From assembly GCA_004297765.1 (NCBI GenBank), contig SCTZ01000173.1, positions 1 to 64,000 of the forward strand: 64,000 nucleotides of DNA, in the 5' to 3' direction. The notes under the pieces were generated by a model, which was not told the DNA's origin, did no database searches, and saw only the letters and a list, made by a program, of their open reading frames with translations. Position numbers and translations under genes: made by a program. Origin of the DNA: Chloroflexota bacterium (lineage in GTDB: Bacteria; Chloroflexota; Dehalococcoidia; FW602-bin16). Shown here one piece after another: positions 26,420-34,920 of this stretch. How positions within the stretch are numbered: position 1 is the first letter of the stretch; the number at the start of each line of letters is the position of its first letter.

Positions 26420-27792
26420 AGCTCAGGGCAGGTGATGGGCAGACAAACGGTGAAAGTCGTGCCAACACCTAACTCGCTTTCCACACGGATTTCGCCGCCG
26501 TGCTTTTGGATGATGCCATGGCTGATGGACAGCCCCAGCCCCGTGCCCTGACCGATGGGCTTGGTCGTAAAGAACGGCTCGAAGATGCGGCTCAGATTCT
26601 CGGGCGGGATCCCGCAGCCTTTGTCACGAACGTCCACGCAGACCCGTCCGTTGCAGCAGTACGTGCGCAGGGCGATCTCTCCCCTACTCTTGATCGCTTG
26701 ACCGGCATTGACCAACAAGTTCACGAAGACCTGCCCCAACTGATTGGGATAGCAGGTGATCGCCGGAAGGTCCGAGTATGTCTTGGTCACGGTCGCCTTG
26801 TACTTGAGCTGGTTCCACACGATGTTGAGGGCGCTCTCCAGGATGTCGTCCACCCGCGCCACCTCTGGGTCTTCGCTGTCGGGACGAGAGAAGGATCTGA
26901 GATCGCGCACTATCTTGTTCACTCGCTCGGTTCCCTCCTGGCACTCCGTTACCAGGCTTTGCAGATCAGTGAGCATATCATGCAGCGTCAGCTCGTCCTT
27001 CAGCGCGTCCAGCTCTCCGAAGATCTCGATCGCCTGTCCATTCATGTGCTGCTTGAGCTGCTCCTCAGCCTCCTCCTCTTTGGTCATGATGGTGATCAGG
27101 TCGGCCACGTACTCGCTCAGCGTATTGAGGTTGCTGTGGATGAAGCCGATAGGGTTGTTTATCTCATGGGCCACTCCGGCGGCCAGTTGGCCGATAGAGG
27201 CCATCTTATCGGACTGGAATAGTTGCTCACGGGCGCGCTCTAACTGCTTGCGCTCCTGCCCGAGCTCGTGACGAAGCAAGACGTTCTGCAGTGCGAGGGC
27301 GAGTTGAGCTTCCAGCAGTGGTGCGAAGCAGGCACAGCCGCCAGAAGGTGCGCTTTCTTCCCATAGCGCCATCAGGGCCACACCGGCGCACTGATCCTCC
27401 ACGGCCACCGGAACGGCCGCGACCTCTCGAAGCTGCCGGGACATCCCACCTGGTCCTGCGGGCATCCCCGGCTCTCGCGGAAGCAAGCTTTGCAGGCCTT
27501 CAAAAGGATCATCTCCCTGCTGTGCGATCAGCGGTTGACGCTCCTGATAGACCCGCCCGACCAACCCGTAGCCGGGGCGAAACCGGAGCGATGCCATCTC
27601 CTCTGAGCCAGGCCCGCGAGCGGCCGCCGGCCGCAACTGGACTTCGGCTTCGGCATAGAGGTAAATCGCCAGTGCCATCTGACCGGGCACAGAGCGCAGA
27701 TACGTGTCCAGGACCTCGTCCAGGTAGCTCTGTTCGGCAGCGTCCTCTAGGGCTGCTTGCAGAGCAGACATCCCTGCTCCACCTGGCTTCAT
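26416..27792 (-). CDS. Sensor histidine kinase with GAF-like input
   Basis: About 458 aa from ATG 27792 (MKPGGAGMSALQ) or ATG 27816. The N-terminal ~190 residues look like a GAF sensor domain (FRPGYGLVGRVYQERQPLIA). The kinase core has the H-box in AAGVAHEINNPIGFIHSN near residue 215, the N-box NLLVNAGQAI, and the G-boxes DKGCGIPPEN and GQGTGLGLSISHG. No membrane helices are seen, so it is a cytoplasmic sensor that autophosphorylates on His. It heads the operon that also holds the HDOD protein and two response regulators, its likely partners. Confidence 0.92.
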   Translation of the reverse strand: MKPGGAGMSALQAALEDAAEQSYLDEVLDTYLRSVPGQMALAIYLYAEAEVQLRPAAARGPGSEEMASLRFRPGYGLVGRVYQERQPLIAQQGDDPFEGLQSLLPREPGMPAGPGGMSRQLREVAAVPVAVEDQCAGVALMALWEESAPSGGCACFAPLLEAQLALALQNVLLRHELGQERKQLERAREQLFQSDKMASIGQLAAGVAHEINNPIGFIHSNLNTLSEYVADLITIMTKEEEAEEQLKQHMNGQAIEIFGELDALKDELTLHDMLTDLQSLVTECQEGTERVNKIVRDLRSFSRPDSEDPEVARVDDILESALNIVWNQLKYKATVTKTYSDLPAITCYPNQLGQVFVNLLVNAGQAIKSRGEIALRTYCCNGRVCVDVRDKGCGIPPENLSRIFEPFFTTKPIGQGTGLGLSISHGIIQKHGGEIRVESELGVGTTFTVCLPITCPEL

Positions 27793-28194
27793 CTCCTTGT
27801 CCTCCCCCTTCCGCATGGGCGAACACGCGCAACGACGAGCAACGCGCAGCGATAAGACTCGCCTCGTTTATCCTACTCGATAATATCGGCCTAGTACTAT
27901 CACACATCTAGCGCACGAGCATAGGAGATCGGTACTAGGTCCGCTCGATCGGGCTGCGCCATAGGACCAACTGGCTAGAACTAATGGGTCGCCAGATGGT
28001 CCAAATCTCTGTTGAGAAAACCCGTGCCGGGGCCGACCGTAAAGAGTAACAGAACTTGGGCCTGGGATCCTATCGACAACCGAGAGGCGAAGCCGGGGGC
28101 GATTGTCAGACAGAGACCATTCCTCGTCGGATCCTGGCTGCAAGCTCATACGAGGATGTCGAGGGCCAAGAGGAGAGGGAGGGAAGCGATAAAG
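27793..28194. other. Divergent intergenic region, no gene
   Basis: This 400-base stretch separates the histidine kinase operon (minus) from the response-regulator gene (plus) and must hold promoters for both. I do not see a convincing -35/-10 pair on either strand. No hairpin of note stands out. A GGAGAGGGAGGGAA site near its right end serves the ATG at 28195. Confidence 0.5.
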
Positions 28195-28839
28195 ATGATC
28201 AAGGTACTCGTGGCCGAGGACAGTGATTTTCTTCGCGCACGTCTGCGGAAGCTGATAGAAGAGGAGACCGGGATCGTCATCGTAGGAGAAGCCGAGGATG
28301 GCACGGCTGTCCTCTCCCTGGTCCAGACGCTGAGCCCGGACGTGATCCTGATGGACCTCAGCCTCCCGCCCCGTCACGGCGCGATGGCCACGCGGGAGAT
28401 CATCGAGGCCTGCCCGGACGCTAAAGTGATCGTCCTCTCCATGTACCACGACCCGCGCTACGAGAGCCAATGCCTCGCCGCGGGCGCGGTGGGTTATCTA
28501 CCCAAGCTGTGCACCGCTCAGGAGTTGATGACGGCGGTCCGTCTCGCCGTAAGAGGATCGACGCCCTCAGACTCGGCTCCCGTTCGAGAGGTCCTCGATC
28601 CCGGGCTTCAGCTGGCGGGTGTCTCTCATGCCGATCGAGACCCCACGTTTCGAAGCCGACGGCGGAACCAGAGCGAGCAGAGGCGGCAGTCCGACCGACC
28701 AACTCCTGAAGATGCCAGTGGTTCGTCATCTGTCGGGAAAGTGCTGGCGTCGATTCTCCGGCAAGTTCCGCACAAGCCACAGAGCGGGACAGAGCGCTCG
28801 CGGTCGACGGTCTCCGGGGATCAGCTCGTCAGGGTGTAA
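28195..28839 (+). CDS. Response regulator, NarL-like receiver without HTH
   Basis: About 214 aa from ATG 28195 (MIKVLVAEDSDFLRARLRKL); the frame is open upstream but non-coding in look. The receiver domain at 1-120 has the acidic pair EDSD, phospho-Asp in VILMDLSLPPRHG, SMYHD and the conserved Lys in YLPKLCT. This resembles NarL/FixJ regulators, but the expected LuxR-type helix-turn-helix is missing. In its place is a ~90-residue Ser/Arg-rich tail that looks disordered. Either a frameshift removed the output domain or it is a stand-alone receiver. It is transcribed away from the kinase operon. Confidence 0.8.
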   Translation: MIKVLVAEDSDFLRARLRKLIEEETGIVIVGEAEDGTAVLSLVQTLSPDVILMDLSLPPRHGAMATREIIEACPDAKVIVLSMYHDPRYESQCLAAGAVGYLPKLCTAQELMTAVRLAVRGSTPSDSAPVREVLDPGLQLAGVSHADRDPTFRSRRRNQSEQRRQSDRPTPEDASGSSSVGKVLASILRQVPHKPQSGTERSRSTVSGDQLVRV

Positions 28840-28866
28840 GTGCAGCGCGCTCGAATGCCGTGGCGC

Positions 28867-31485
28867 TCAGCGCGGGTTCACCACTTTGACCGTCAGAATT
28901 TCCTGTCCGTTGGCTATTGCCCCTGCATCGGGCGAATTTCCGGCTGGACGCACGGCCACGAGGAGTCTGTATAGGCCGGGGCGTGTATCCGGGCTGATCT
29001 GCAGTTGGCGCCGGTCGCGCACGATCTCTCCGACCGGCCACTGGCTGATAGGATAGGCATCGCTGCCGGGGGCGCCGAACTGCTGGGCAATGACCTGGCC
29101 CTGCTCGTCGACCAGTTGGTACGAGGCGATCAGGTCGGAACGACCGGCCCGGCTGAGCTGCCAAAAGAGGCTGAGCTGAAGTACGCCCCCGGGACGGATT
29201 TCGGTAGGACCTTCGCTGCCCTTGATGCCCAGCCCATCCTGAAACTCGACGATCGGCTGAACGGCGAGCTTCTTAGCCCGCACGAAGGGAGCCCGGGTGA
29301 CCTTCAGCGTTCCCAGATCGATCGAGTCGGCTCCTCCCTGTCCACTGGAGATAGGCAGCCTCTGGCCCGATTTGGGATCGTAGACGCCCAAGACCAACCG
29401 ATATTCCACGGGCGGCGCTCCCGACGACACCGGTAGGTTGGCTGCCCCCTGCACCGCTTCGCCCGCGCCCCAGCGGGACGTAGGAAGACCTTTGTTGATC
29501 AGGGGCAGATCCAGTTGGCTGTAGATTCGTCCGTCCGGCAGGAGCATATGAACGAAGAGCGAGAGGTTACGATCCAGCGGCTGGTCCGCTTTCCATTGCA
29601 TGGCCAGGCGAACCGCTGTCCCGGAGGCTACGGAGTCCGCGCTCAGACCGACGCTTTGCAACTCCAACTGCTCTCCAAATAGGACGTTCATCGCGGTCTG
29701 ACGCGGAACGGTCCGGGCCACGCCGGCAGGGGGGACGATGTTGACGAGGCGAAAGGTGTCGAACCAAGTATTGGTAGCCTCTGCCCCGTACTTCTGAAGT
29801 GTGCTCTGCAGCAACCCGAATCGACCGTCATCGCCCCGCACACCGTCTAGAACAAGCCAGATCTGCGACGCACCGTCTGCGGCGCGTTTCAGATTCTCGA
29901 GCTTCCGGTCCAAGCCAATGTCCCAATCCTCGGGCATGATCCAGTAGTCAGCCTTCGGCAGTTGTGGATGGACGAAGGCGAAGGCCTCGCTGGAGGATAC
30001 CACAATCAACTGCCGGGTTGTGGATAGCGGCTCCACAAAGCGCTTCAGCAGGTAGTAGTCTCCCTGGTCGGAATATGCTCTGTAAAGGCCAGCGCCGCTG
30101 ACCACGAATAGCAGGACGAGTCCAACCGCTGCCGGTCGTGCCAGGCGCGCTTTGGCGAGACGAAGGAGTGGTTGGAGTGGAGAGTGCAACACGGCCGCGG
30201 CTTCCACGGTCATGATAGCCAGAACAAGCGTGCGTCCCAGCGTGGCCAACCACAAAACCCAGGATTGCTCTGTAAAGAAGAGCTCGTATAGGGGAAAGGT
30301 CAGAAAATTGGACAGGCTGTACAGCAGGATCAGCACGGCGCCCCACAGGTTCGGCAGGAGGACGATGATGAAGGGGAGGACGTACACCGCGAATTGCGGG
30401 CTGTATCCTTTGGACCAGAGGAAGAAAAGACCGACCGTGAAAGCGGTCAAGGCGACGATCTTCGTGGGCTGACGCCAGTCCTCACGACGCAGGTAGACGA
30501 CTCCGCCTAACATGACAAAGGCCAAAGTTATCCACGTCCATGGCATCGTGGATGGATGTCCCTGCCAGGCCGCGCTTTCGGGGCGGAAGTGATCTTCCAG
30601 GGCGGCCACAACGCCCACGCCGTAGTAGCTCTCCAGCAGCGCCCAGATCGTCTCCCAGGACGAGCGCACCAGGGCGGCGCGGAAGCTGGCCACCAGCATG
30701 GCGCCATTGATCAGCGCGAACGGAGCGGCGATGACTGCGACGGTGGCAGTCCAGACCGCCACGTAGACCACGCGATCACGCCAGCGCCATAGCACGCGCA
30801 CGGCCACCGGCAGGAGCAGGGCCGGCAGGAGCTTGGTCATGAAGCCCATCCCGCTGACCAGAGCGCCGAGCCTGGGATGGCCCGCCAGCAGCAGGTATAG
30901 CGACGCCAGCAGGAGAAAAGCCGGAATGCTGTCATACCAGCCGAGGGTGATGTACAGCGGAAGCAAGAGGAGAGCGTAGATCATGGCCGCGCGCTGCCCC
31001 ACCAAAACCCCGTAGCACCGTCGGCAGATGAGGTACACCAGGGTTAGATTTCCCACGTCTGCCAACATGGAGAGTCCGCCCAGCAGCATATAGAAGGAGA
31101 ACAAATGCGATCGGACAGGAGGGATCAACAGCGATAGCTTGTATGCCCCCACGGCTAGCCAGGCGAAGACCGGCTGGTACTCGAGCCAGTAGTCCACAAA
31201 CGGGTATTGTCCGCGCAGCGTCAACTCGGCGAAGCTGCGGTAGAACCAGTAATCGTGGGCTGTCCCTGCTCCGAGAGGGCCGTTCTGATCGATGAACAGC
31301 AGGGCCATTCCTCGCATGGCGACGAAGAGGAGCAGTAGCAACAAAAAGTCGTGATGCTCCTGCGTCAGGGCGTGAATGCTGACGCGCCGGGAGATGCGCG
31401 CTGGAGAGGAGTCCGGCTCCCGTGTCTGGGGCGAGGTCTCTTCCGGTATTTTCGGCGGCGCAGACGTGCCGGTAGCTTCGGGCAC
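28867..31485 (-). CDS. Large membrane glycosyltransferase (GT-C/GT87-like) with periplasmic-side C-terminal region
   Basis: 872 aa from GTG 31485, which has a clean AGGAGG site nine bases upstream. About 12 membrane helices span ~50-480. An early extracytoplasmic loop with acidic/aromatic residues (GPLGAGTAHDYWFYRSFAEL, YWLEYQP) is typical of lipid-phosphosugar-dependent GT-C enzymes. Residues ~500-872 are soluble, with two similar beta-rich segments (GTAVRLAMQWKADQPLDRN and GGVLQLSLFWQLSRAGRSD) that suggest duplicated sandwich domains. It probably adds sugars on the outer face of the membrane. Acceptor and donor are unknown. Confidence 0.78.
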   Translation of the reverse strand: MPEATGTSAPPKIPEETSPQTREPDSSPARISRRVSIHALTQEHHDFLLLLLLFVAMRGMALLFIDQNGPLGAGTAHDYWFYRSFAELTLRGQYPFVDYWLEYQPVFAWLAVGAYKLSLLIPPVRSHLFSFYMLLGGLSMLADVGNLTLVYLICRRCYGVLVGQRAAMIYALLLLPLYITLGWYDSIPAFLLLASLYLLLAGHPRLGALVSGMGFMTKLLPALLLPVAVRVLWRWRDRVVYVAVWTATVAVIAAPFALINGAMLVASFRAALVRSSWETIWALLESYYGVGVVAALEDHFRPESAAWQGHPSTMPWTWITLAFVMLGGVVYLRREDWRQPTKIVALTAFTVGLFFLWSKGYSPQFAVYVLPFIIVLLPNLWGAVLILLYSLSNFLTFPLYELFFTEQSWVLWLATLGRTLVLAIMTVEAAAVLHSPLQPLLRLAKARLARPAAVGLVLLFVVSGAGLYRAYSDQGDYYLLKRFVEPLSTTRQLIVVSSSEAFAFVHPQLPKADYWIMPEDWDIGLDRKLENLKRAADGASQIWLVLDGVRGDDGRFGLLQSTLQKYGAEATNTWFDTFRLVNIVPPAGVARTVPRQTAMNVLFGEQLELQSVGLSADSVASGTAVRLAMQWKADQPLDRNLSLFVHMLLPDGRIYSQLDLPLINKGLPTSRWGAGEAVQGAANLPVSSGAPPVEYRLVLGVYDPKSGQRLPISSGQGGADSIDLGTLKVTRAPFVRAKKLAVQPIVEFQDGLGIKGSEGPTEIRPGGVLQLSLFWQLSRAGRSDLIASYQLVDEQGQVIAQQFGAPGSDAYPISQWPVGEIVRDRRQLQISPDTRPGLYRLLVAVRPAGNSPDAGAIANGQEILTVKVVNPR

Positions 31486-31682
31486 GGGTCGCGGTCCTCC
31501 TGTATGGCCTCGGCGGTCCTGGCTTGCAGTGCCGCGATATCCCCCGGTAGCTGCCCCCGCGGCAAGACCACGCCGAGCCCTAGCTTGGCGTGGTTGAGGG
31601 CTAGGAGCGCCTCAGCAGTGCCGTGATAGAGTATCTGAGATGCGCCTTCTTGGTCATCCTCTCCTGAAGCAGAGATCAGCAA
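31365..31682 (-). CDS. Possible small protein overlapping the glycosyltransferase start
   Basis: 105 aa reading MLISASGEDDQEGASQILYH at its start. The first ~65 residues look protein-like (AEALLALNHAKLGLGVVLPR); the last ~40 run out of frame through the start of the glycosyltransferase gene. No family is recognised. If real, it would be an upstream gene whose end overlaps the next by 120 bases. The chance of a spurious frame in GC-rich DNA is high, so I rate it low. Confidence 0.25.
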   Translation of the reverse strand: MLISASGEDDQEGASQILYHGTAEALLALNHAKLGLGVVLPRGQLPGDIAALQARTAEAIQEDRDPCPKLPARLRRRKYRKRPRPRHGSRTPLQRASPGASAFTP

Positions 31683-31703
31683 TTGCAGAGCGCGAAGGCG
31701 GGT

Positions 31704-31767
31704 CCTGGGAGCGTCCGCCTGAGGCGGGCGCGAGCGCTTGCACCCGCCTCAGGCGGACGCTCCCAGG
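31704..31767. repeat. Long palindromic repeat, copy 2
   Basis: CCTGGGAGCGTCCGCCTGAG (31704-31723, arm to 31728) is mirrored exactly at 31743-31767 by CCCGCCTCAGG and following bases. The arms match the repeat at 15558-15615. It is located in the 470-base gap between two divergent genes. The rest of the gap holds an AT-richer stretch around 31795-31845 with no clear promoter. Confidence 0.78.
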
Positions 31768-31953
31768 CAGCACCGTCTCTCACAATTAACACCACGTCTC
31801 ATCTAATTAATTGTGCACCATAGCGCACGAAGGCTATATTAGTCAATGTCGTTTCTGGAAGCCCCCTCGCCGTTCTGAGATAATACAATGGACACCTGCG
31901 TGCTGCCACAACGGCTGAGCCGCTAGGATGCTGGGAAGCTGAGGAGGTTCCAG

Positions 31954-32226
31954 ATGTCAGACTTCACCCCGACCGAAAATGAGTCCGCCTCGCACGAGGA
32001 CGAGCTGCGCGCCGAAGGCTGGGAGCGGCAGTTCACGGCCGACGAGCCGCGTCTGAGCGAATCCGTCCAGCTCTTCGAGTCCATCGGCTACGAAGTGCGC
32101 GTGGAGGAAGAGACGGGCTGCGGCCGAGAATGCAACGTCTGCTTCAGCGCAGCCCCAGAACGCTACAAGGTCATTTATACACGCCGCAAATCAGAAGCTC
32201 GCGACCAACTGGAAGAGCTGTTCTGA
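31954..32226 (+). CDS. Small acidic protein with Cys motif, unknown function
   Basis: 90 aa from ATG 31954, behind a GAGGAGG site. It is acidic and contains EETGCGRECNVCF, three cysteines in a C-x3-C-x2-C pattern that could bind metal or form disulfides. The protein has no signal peptide. A phrase like ESIGYEVRVEEE followed by a Cys cluster and YKVIYTR suggests a compact alpha/beta fold. I do not recognise the family. It is followed by a perfect 32-base palindrome that may end its transcript. Confidence 0.65.
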   Translation: MSDFTPTENESASHEDELRAEGWERQFTADEPRLSESVQLFESIGYEVRVEEETGCGRECNVCFSAAPERYKVIYTRRKSEARDQLEELF

Positions 32227-32301
32227 AAGAATTTGGGGGCTGGAGGGCTCGGTGCCGTGCCATAGTGCAACGTTTCATACATGAGGGGTCCTGTCGGACA
32301 A

Positions 32302-32333
32302 GACCGCCGCGGTTTTCGAAAACCGCGGCGGTC
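32302..32333. terminator. Perfect 32-base palindrome, possible bidirectional terminator
   Basis: GACCGCCGCGGTTTTC (32302-32317) is followed directly by its exact reverse complement, giving a very stable hairpin. It sits between the convergent small-protein gene and the YVTN propeller gene. There is no long T-run, so it may be a repeat element rather than a true terminator. A diverged copy lies inside the element at 40574-40710. Confidence 0.55.
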
Positions 32334-32427
32334 CCTGGAGTGGATCGAATTGTGCCCTAGCCGCACCGCGGCTTCCGCGCCGATGGCGACTCAGAAAGCG
32401 AGCGCGTCAGGGCGTTGGTAATCGGGT

Positions 32428-33531
32428 CTATCTTCCGCTGATCACCGAGACCGTGTCATCATCGCTGTTGACGACGTAGGCGTTGCTGGTTACAGGGTTT
32501 ACCGCTATGTTCGTCGGCTGGTTGCCGACCTGGATGATGGCTAGAACTTCGTTGCTTACCCCATCGATCGCCGCTACGATATTCGTGGTCTCATCCACTA
32601 CGTAGATACGGTCAAGCACCGCATCCACAGCCAGAGCAGTTGGACCGGCGGTGATGGGAATCGTGGCAAAGACAACGTTGGTTGTCCCGCTGATGGCTGA
32701 AACACTCGAACCGGCGAAGTTGCCTACGTAGATGACGTCGGTTATTGGGTTCAAGATGCCAGCCAGAGGCTGGGCTCCAACAGGAAGCGTGGAAACGACG
32801 ACGTTGGCTATCCCATCGATGATCGAGACCGTGTCGCTGCCGTTGTTTAGCACGTAGACGAGGTTGTTCAGCGGGTCGACTACTAACGCTTCCGGACCGA
32901 TGCCGACCGGAACATTGGCAATGACAGTATTGGTGTTTCCATCGATCACCGACAAGGTCCGCGAGTTTGTGTTAGCCACGTAAATGCGATTGTGGCCTGG
33001 ATTAACCCCCAAACCTGTTGGGCGGAAACCGACGTTCACGTTCGCCAGAAGAACATTGGCGTTCCCGTCGATCACGGAGACGCTGTTATCTTGGAAGTTC
33101 GAGACATAGATGAAATTGGTAGCAGGGTTAATCGCCAAGCGCGTTGGCTGCGACCCAACTGCAACAGTCGCTATGACGGCGTTAGCGCCTGCATCAATCA
33201 CAGAGACGGAGTTGCTGCCGGCGTTGACTACGTAGATGCGGTTCAGAGCCGGGTTGAATGCTGCCTGCAGTGGGGCAACACCGACCCCGACCGTGGCTAT
33301 GACGTTGTTCGTTGCTCCGTTGATGACCGAGACGGTGTTGTCGCGCAGGTTCGTCACGTAGACAACGTTGGTCCCCGCGTTCACCGCCACGCCAGATGGG
33401 CTATCGCCGACAGCAATCGTGGCGACCACGTTTTGTGTTGCGGCCGGCGCGCTGAATCCGACGGAAAACACGAATACGGTTAGCAGTGCCATCAGGACTT
33501 GGGCACCGCGCATCAAGTTTCTGCTCACCAT
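32428..33531 (-). CDS. Secreted YVTN-family beta-propeller protein
   Basis: About 367 aa from ATG 33531. Residues 1-31 form a signal peptide with a hydrophobic core (VLMALLTVFVFSVGFSAPAA). The mature protein is eight tandem ~42-residue repeats, each with V-x-x-G-x-x-P near the start, N-x-x-Y-V in the middle and S-V-I-D-G near the end (for example RIYVVNAGSNSVSVIDAG). Such YncE-like propellers are exported or surface proteins that bind other proteins or ligands; catalysis is not expected. The repeats are regular and complete, with no lone blade left over. Confidence 0.9.
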   Translation of the reverse strand: MVSRNLMRGAQVLMALLTVFVFSVGFSAPAATQNVVATIAVGDSPSGVAVNAGTNVVYVTNLRDNTVSVINGATNNVIATVGVGVAPLQAAFNPALNRIYVVNAGSNSVSVIDAGANAVIATVAVGSQPTRLAINPATNFIYVSNFQDNSVSVIDGNANVLLANVNVGFRPTGLGVNPGHNRIYVANTNSRTLSVIDGNTNTVIANVPVGIGPEALVVDPLNNLVYVLNNGSDTVSIIDGIANVVVSTLPVGAQPLAGILNPITDVIYVGNFAGSSVSAISGTTNVVFATIPITAGPTALAVDAVLDRIYVVDETTNIVAAIDGVSNEVLAIIQVGNQPTNIAVNPVTSNAYVVNSDDDTVSVISGR

Positions 33532-33711
33532 GAAACCTCGTAGTGAAAAAATATCGGAATCCTCTGGCGCTCGCTTTTCACCTGAGAAGAATGTGAAGCA
33601 CGAGCGATAGATTCCGAGCTTCTTTCCGTCGCAACATACGTGCCACAAGGGAGGGGCTTGGTGGGCAAGACTTATGCATGACTGCGTCCAGCGGCCGAGC
33701 GGCGGCTGGCC

Positions 33712-33740
33712 TTGACTTGGCTAGCGGCATCATGTACAAT
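33712..33740 (+). promoter_or_regulatory. Promoter of the tRNA array
   Basis: TTGACT (33712-33717) and TACAAT (33735-33740) are 17 bases apart. The first tRNA starts at 33771, about 24 bases after the predicted transcription start. One promoter probably serves all four tRNAs. Confidence 0.8.
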
Positions 33741-33770
33741 TCCCCGTGTCGATGGCGCACCGCGCCGCGC

Positions 33771-33844
33771 GGGCGGTTAGCTCAGTTGGCACGAGCGCTT
33801 GCTTCACACGCAAGAGGTCACTGGTTCAAGCCCAGTACCGCCCA
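33771..33844 (+). tRNA. tRNA-Val (CAC)
   Basis: A complete 74-base cloverleaf. Acceptor arms are GGGCGGT/ACCGCCC, the D-stem is GCTC/GAGC, anticodon stem CTTGC/GCAAG encloses loop TTCACAC, and the T-arm is ACTGG-TTCAAGC-CCAGT. The anticodon CAC reads GUG valine codons. The CCA end is not fully encoded (ACC follows). Confidence 0.95.
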
Positions 33845-33876
33845 CCGTGGGTGCCTACCAGAGGCGCCCGCAACGC

Positions 33877-33962
33877 GCCGAAGTGGCGGAACGGCAGACG
33901 CGCTACATTCAGGGTGTAGTGTCCGTACGGGCGTGGGGGTTCAAATCCCCCCTTCGGCACCA
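33877..33962 (+). tRNA. tRNA-Leu (CAG)
   Basis: A class II tRNA with a long variable arm (GTCCG-TA-CGGGC). Acceptor arms are GCCGAAG/CTTCGGC, anticodon stem CTACA/TGTAG encloses loop TTCAGGG, and CCA is encoded. The anticodon CAG reads CUG leucine codons. Confidence 0.95.
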
Positions 33963-33975
33963 GTCCAGTTCACAT

Positions 33976-34052
33976 GCGCTTGTAGCTCAATCGGATAGAG
34001 CGCAGCCCTGCGGAGGCTGAGGTTGTGGGTTCAAGTCCCGCCAAGCGTACCA
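33976..34052 (+). tRNA. tRNA-Arg (GCG)
   Basis: Acceptor arms are GCGCTTG/CAAGCGT (G-U first pair), D-stem GCTC/GAGC, anticodon stem CAGCC/GGCTG around loop CTGCGGA, T-arm GTGGG-TTCAAGT-CCCGC, and CCA is encoded. The anticodon GCG reads CGC and, by wobble, CGU. Most bacteria instead use an ACG anticodon edited to inosine, so the identity is worth a check. Confidence 0.9.
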
Positions 34053-34068
34053 TTTCCCCCCCGAATCC

Positions 34069-34142
34069 GGGCGATTAGCTCAGTTGGCTAGAGCGTCTGT
34101 TTTACACACAGAAGGCCGGGGGTTCGAGCCCCTCATCGCCCA
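34069..34142 (+). tRNA. tRNA-Val (UAC)
   Basis: Acceptor arms are GGGCGAT/ATCGCCC, D-stem GCTC/GAGC, anticodon stem TCTGT/ACAGA around TTTACAC, T-arm GGGGG-TTCGAGC-CCCTC. The anticodon UAC reads GUA and GUG. It is the last tRNA of the array and borders the integrated element. Confidence 0.95.
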
Positions 34143-34215
34143 CCCTGTTTCCCGCATGTAGACGCCACAGATGCGCTATTCATCCCGCCCATCCCTTCCT
34201 CGCCTAGCCTGCTTC

Positions 34216-34253
34216 TGCCCACGGTTTGCCCACGGATCTAGGAATTGCCCACG
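34216..34253 (+). repeat. TTTGCCCACG direct repeats, left set
   Basis: Three copies of the core TGCCCACG occur at 34216, 34225 (as TTTGCCCACGG) and 34245. The same word recurs twice at 35608-35629 beyond the integrase gene. Short direct repeats on both flanks of an integrase gene are typical of arm-type recombinase binding sites. Confidence 0.55.
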
Positions 34254-34296
34254 TCCTTGATGTTCGACGGTTCCGCCAACGGGTGCACTGCGGCCA

Positions 34297-34920
34297 CTAG
34301 CGTACGCGCTCGGGAATAGAGTTGAACAGCTCTTGAATCTCCTTCTCCTTCTCAGGCCATCTTGCGAATACACGAGGGCTCGGATGCCAAGTTCTGGTTT
34401 GCTGTACATGCGGAGCGACGATCTGTAGAATCTGACCCTCGGCAGATTGGGACTTTCTTCCCATGAGCACAATGAGCCTCAGTTCAGTCAACATGTCAAC
34501 CAGCTCACGCAGATATGGGAAGGACACTTGCACGTCGGCTCTAGTAACAGGACGTATTCTGCCGTCTCGCCCCACAAACCATGGAACGATGTTCCAGAGC
34601 ATCGTGTGTCGACGTGGTATTGTCGCCTTGCTTAGCAACCCGCACATGCTTCTTGCGGTGCGATCGGCGTTATTCCGCGAGATGAATCCCGATTCGACGG
34701 CCCTCGGGCCAGGGGCTTCTAGCAGAAGAAGGACCTTGGCCTGAATCCCTCCGTCACAGGGGTCAGGATACGGCACGATGTGCTGTGCCCTTCCAATCCG
34801 CTCCACGAAATCTCGCAAGGGTCTAACATGTGGCAGGCTTAGCATCTCAAGCCGGCGCAATTGCTCACGCTCGTCCTGGAGGGCGTACGGCTCATCTTCT
34901 TTAGCCATGGGCTGAGTCAT
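34297..34920 (-). CDS. Uracil-DNA glycosylase superfamily-like protein
   Basis: About 207 aa from ATG 34920 (MTQPMAKEDEPYAL). Two signatures of the superfamily are visible. One is the water-activating/uracil-binding motif in VLLLLEAPGPRAVESGF near residue 60, in place of GEAPG. The other is the second motif HPSPRVFARW near residue 185. The family removes uracil or related lesions from DNA, but distant members have other roles. The ATG overlaps the integrase-like stop by 20 bases, so the two are coupled, which marks this as cargo of the integrated element. Substrate is uncertain because the first motif is altered. Confidence 0.6.
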   Translation of the reverse strand: MTQPMAKEDEPYALQDEREQLRRLEMLSLPHVRPLRDFVERIGRAQHIVPYPDPCDGGIQAKVLLLLEAPGPRAVESGFISRNNADRTARSMCGLLSKATIPRRHTMLWNIVPWFVGRDGRIRPVTRADVQVSFPYLRELVDMLTELRLIVLMGRKSQSAEGQILQIVAPHVQQTRTWHPSPRVFARWPEKEKEIQELFNSIPERVR

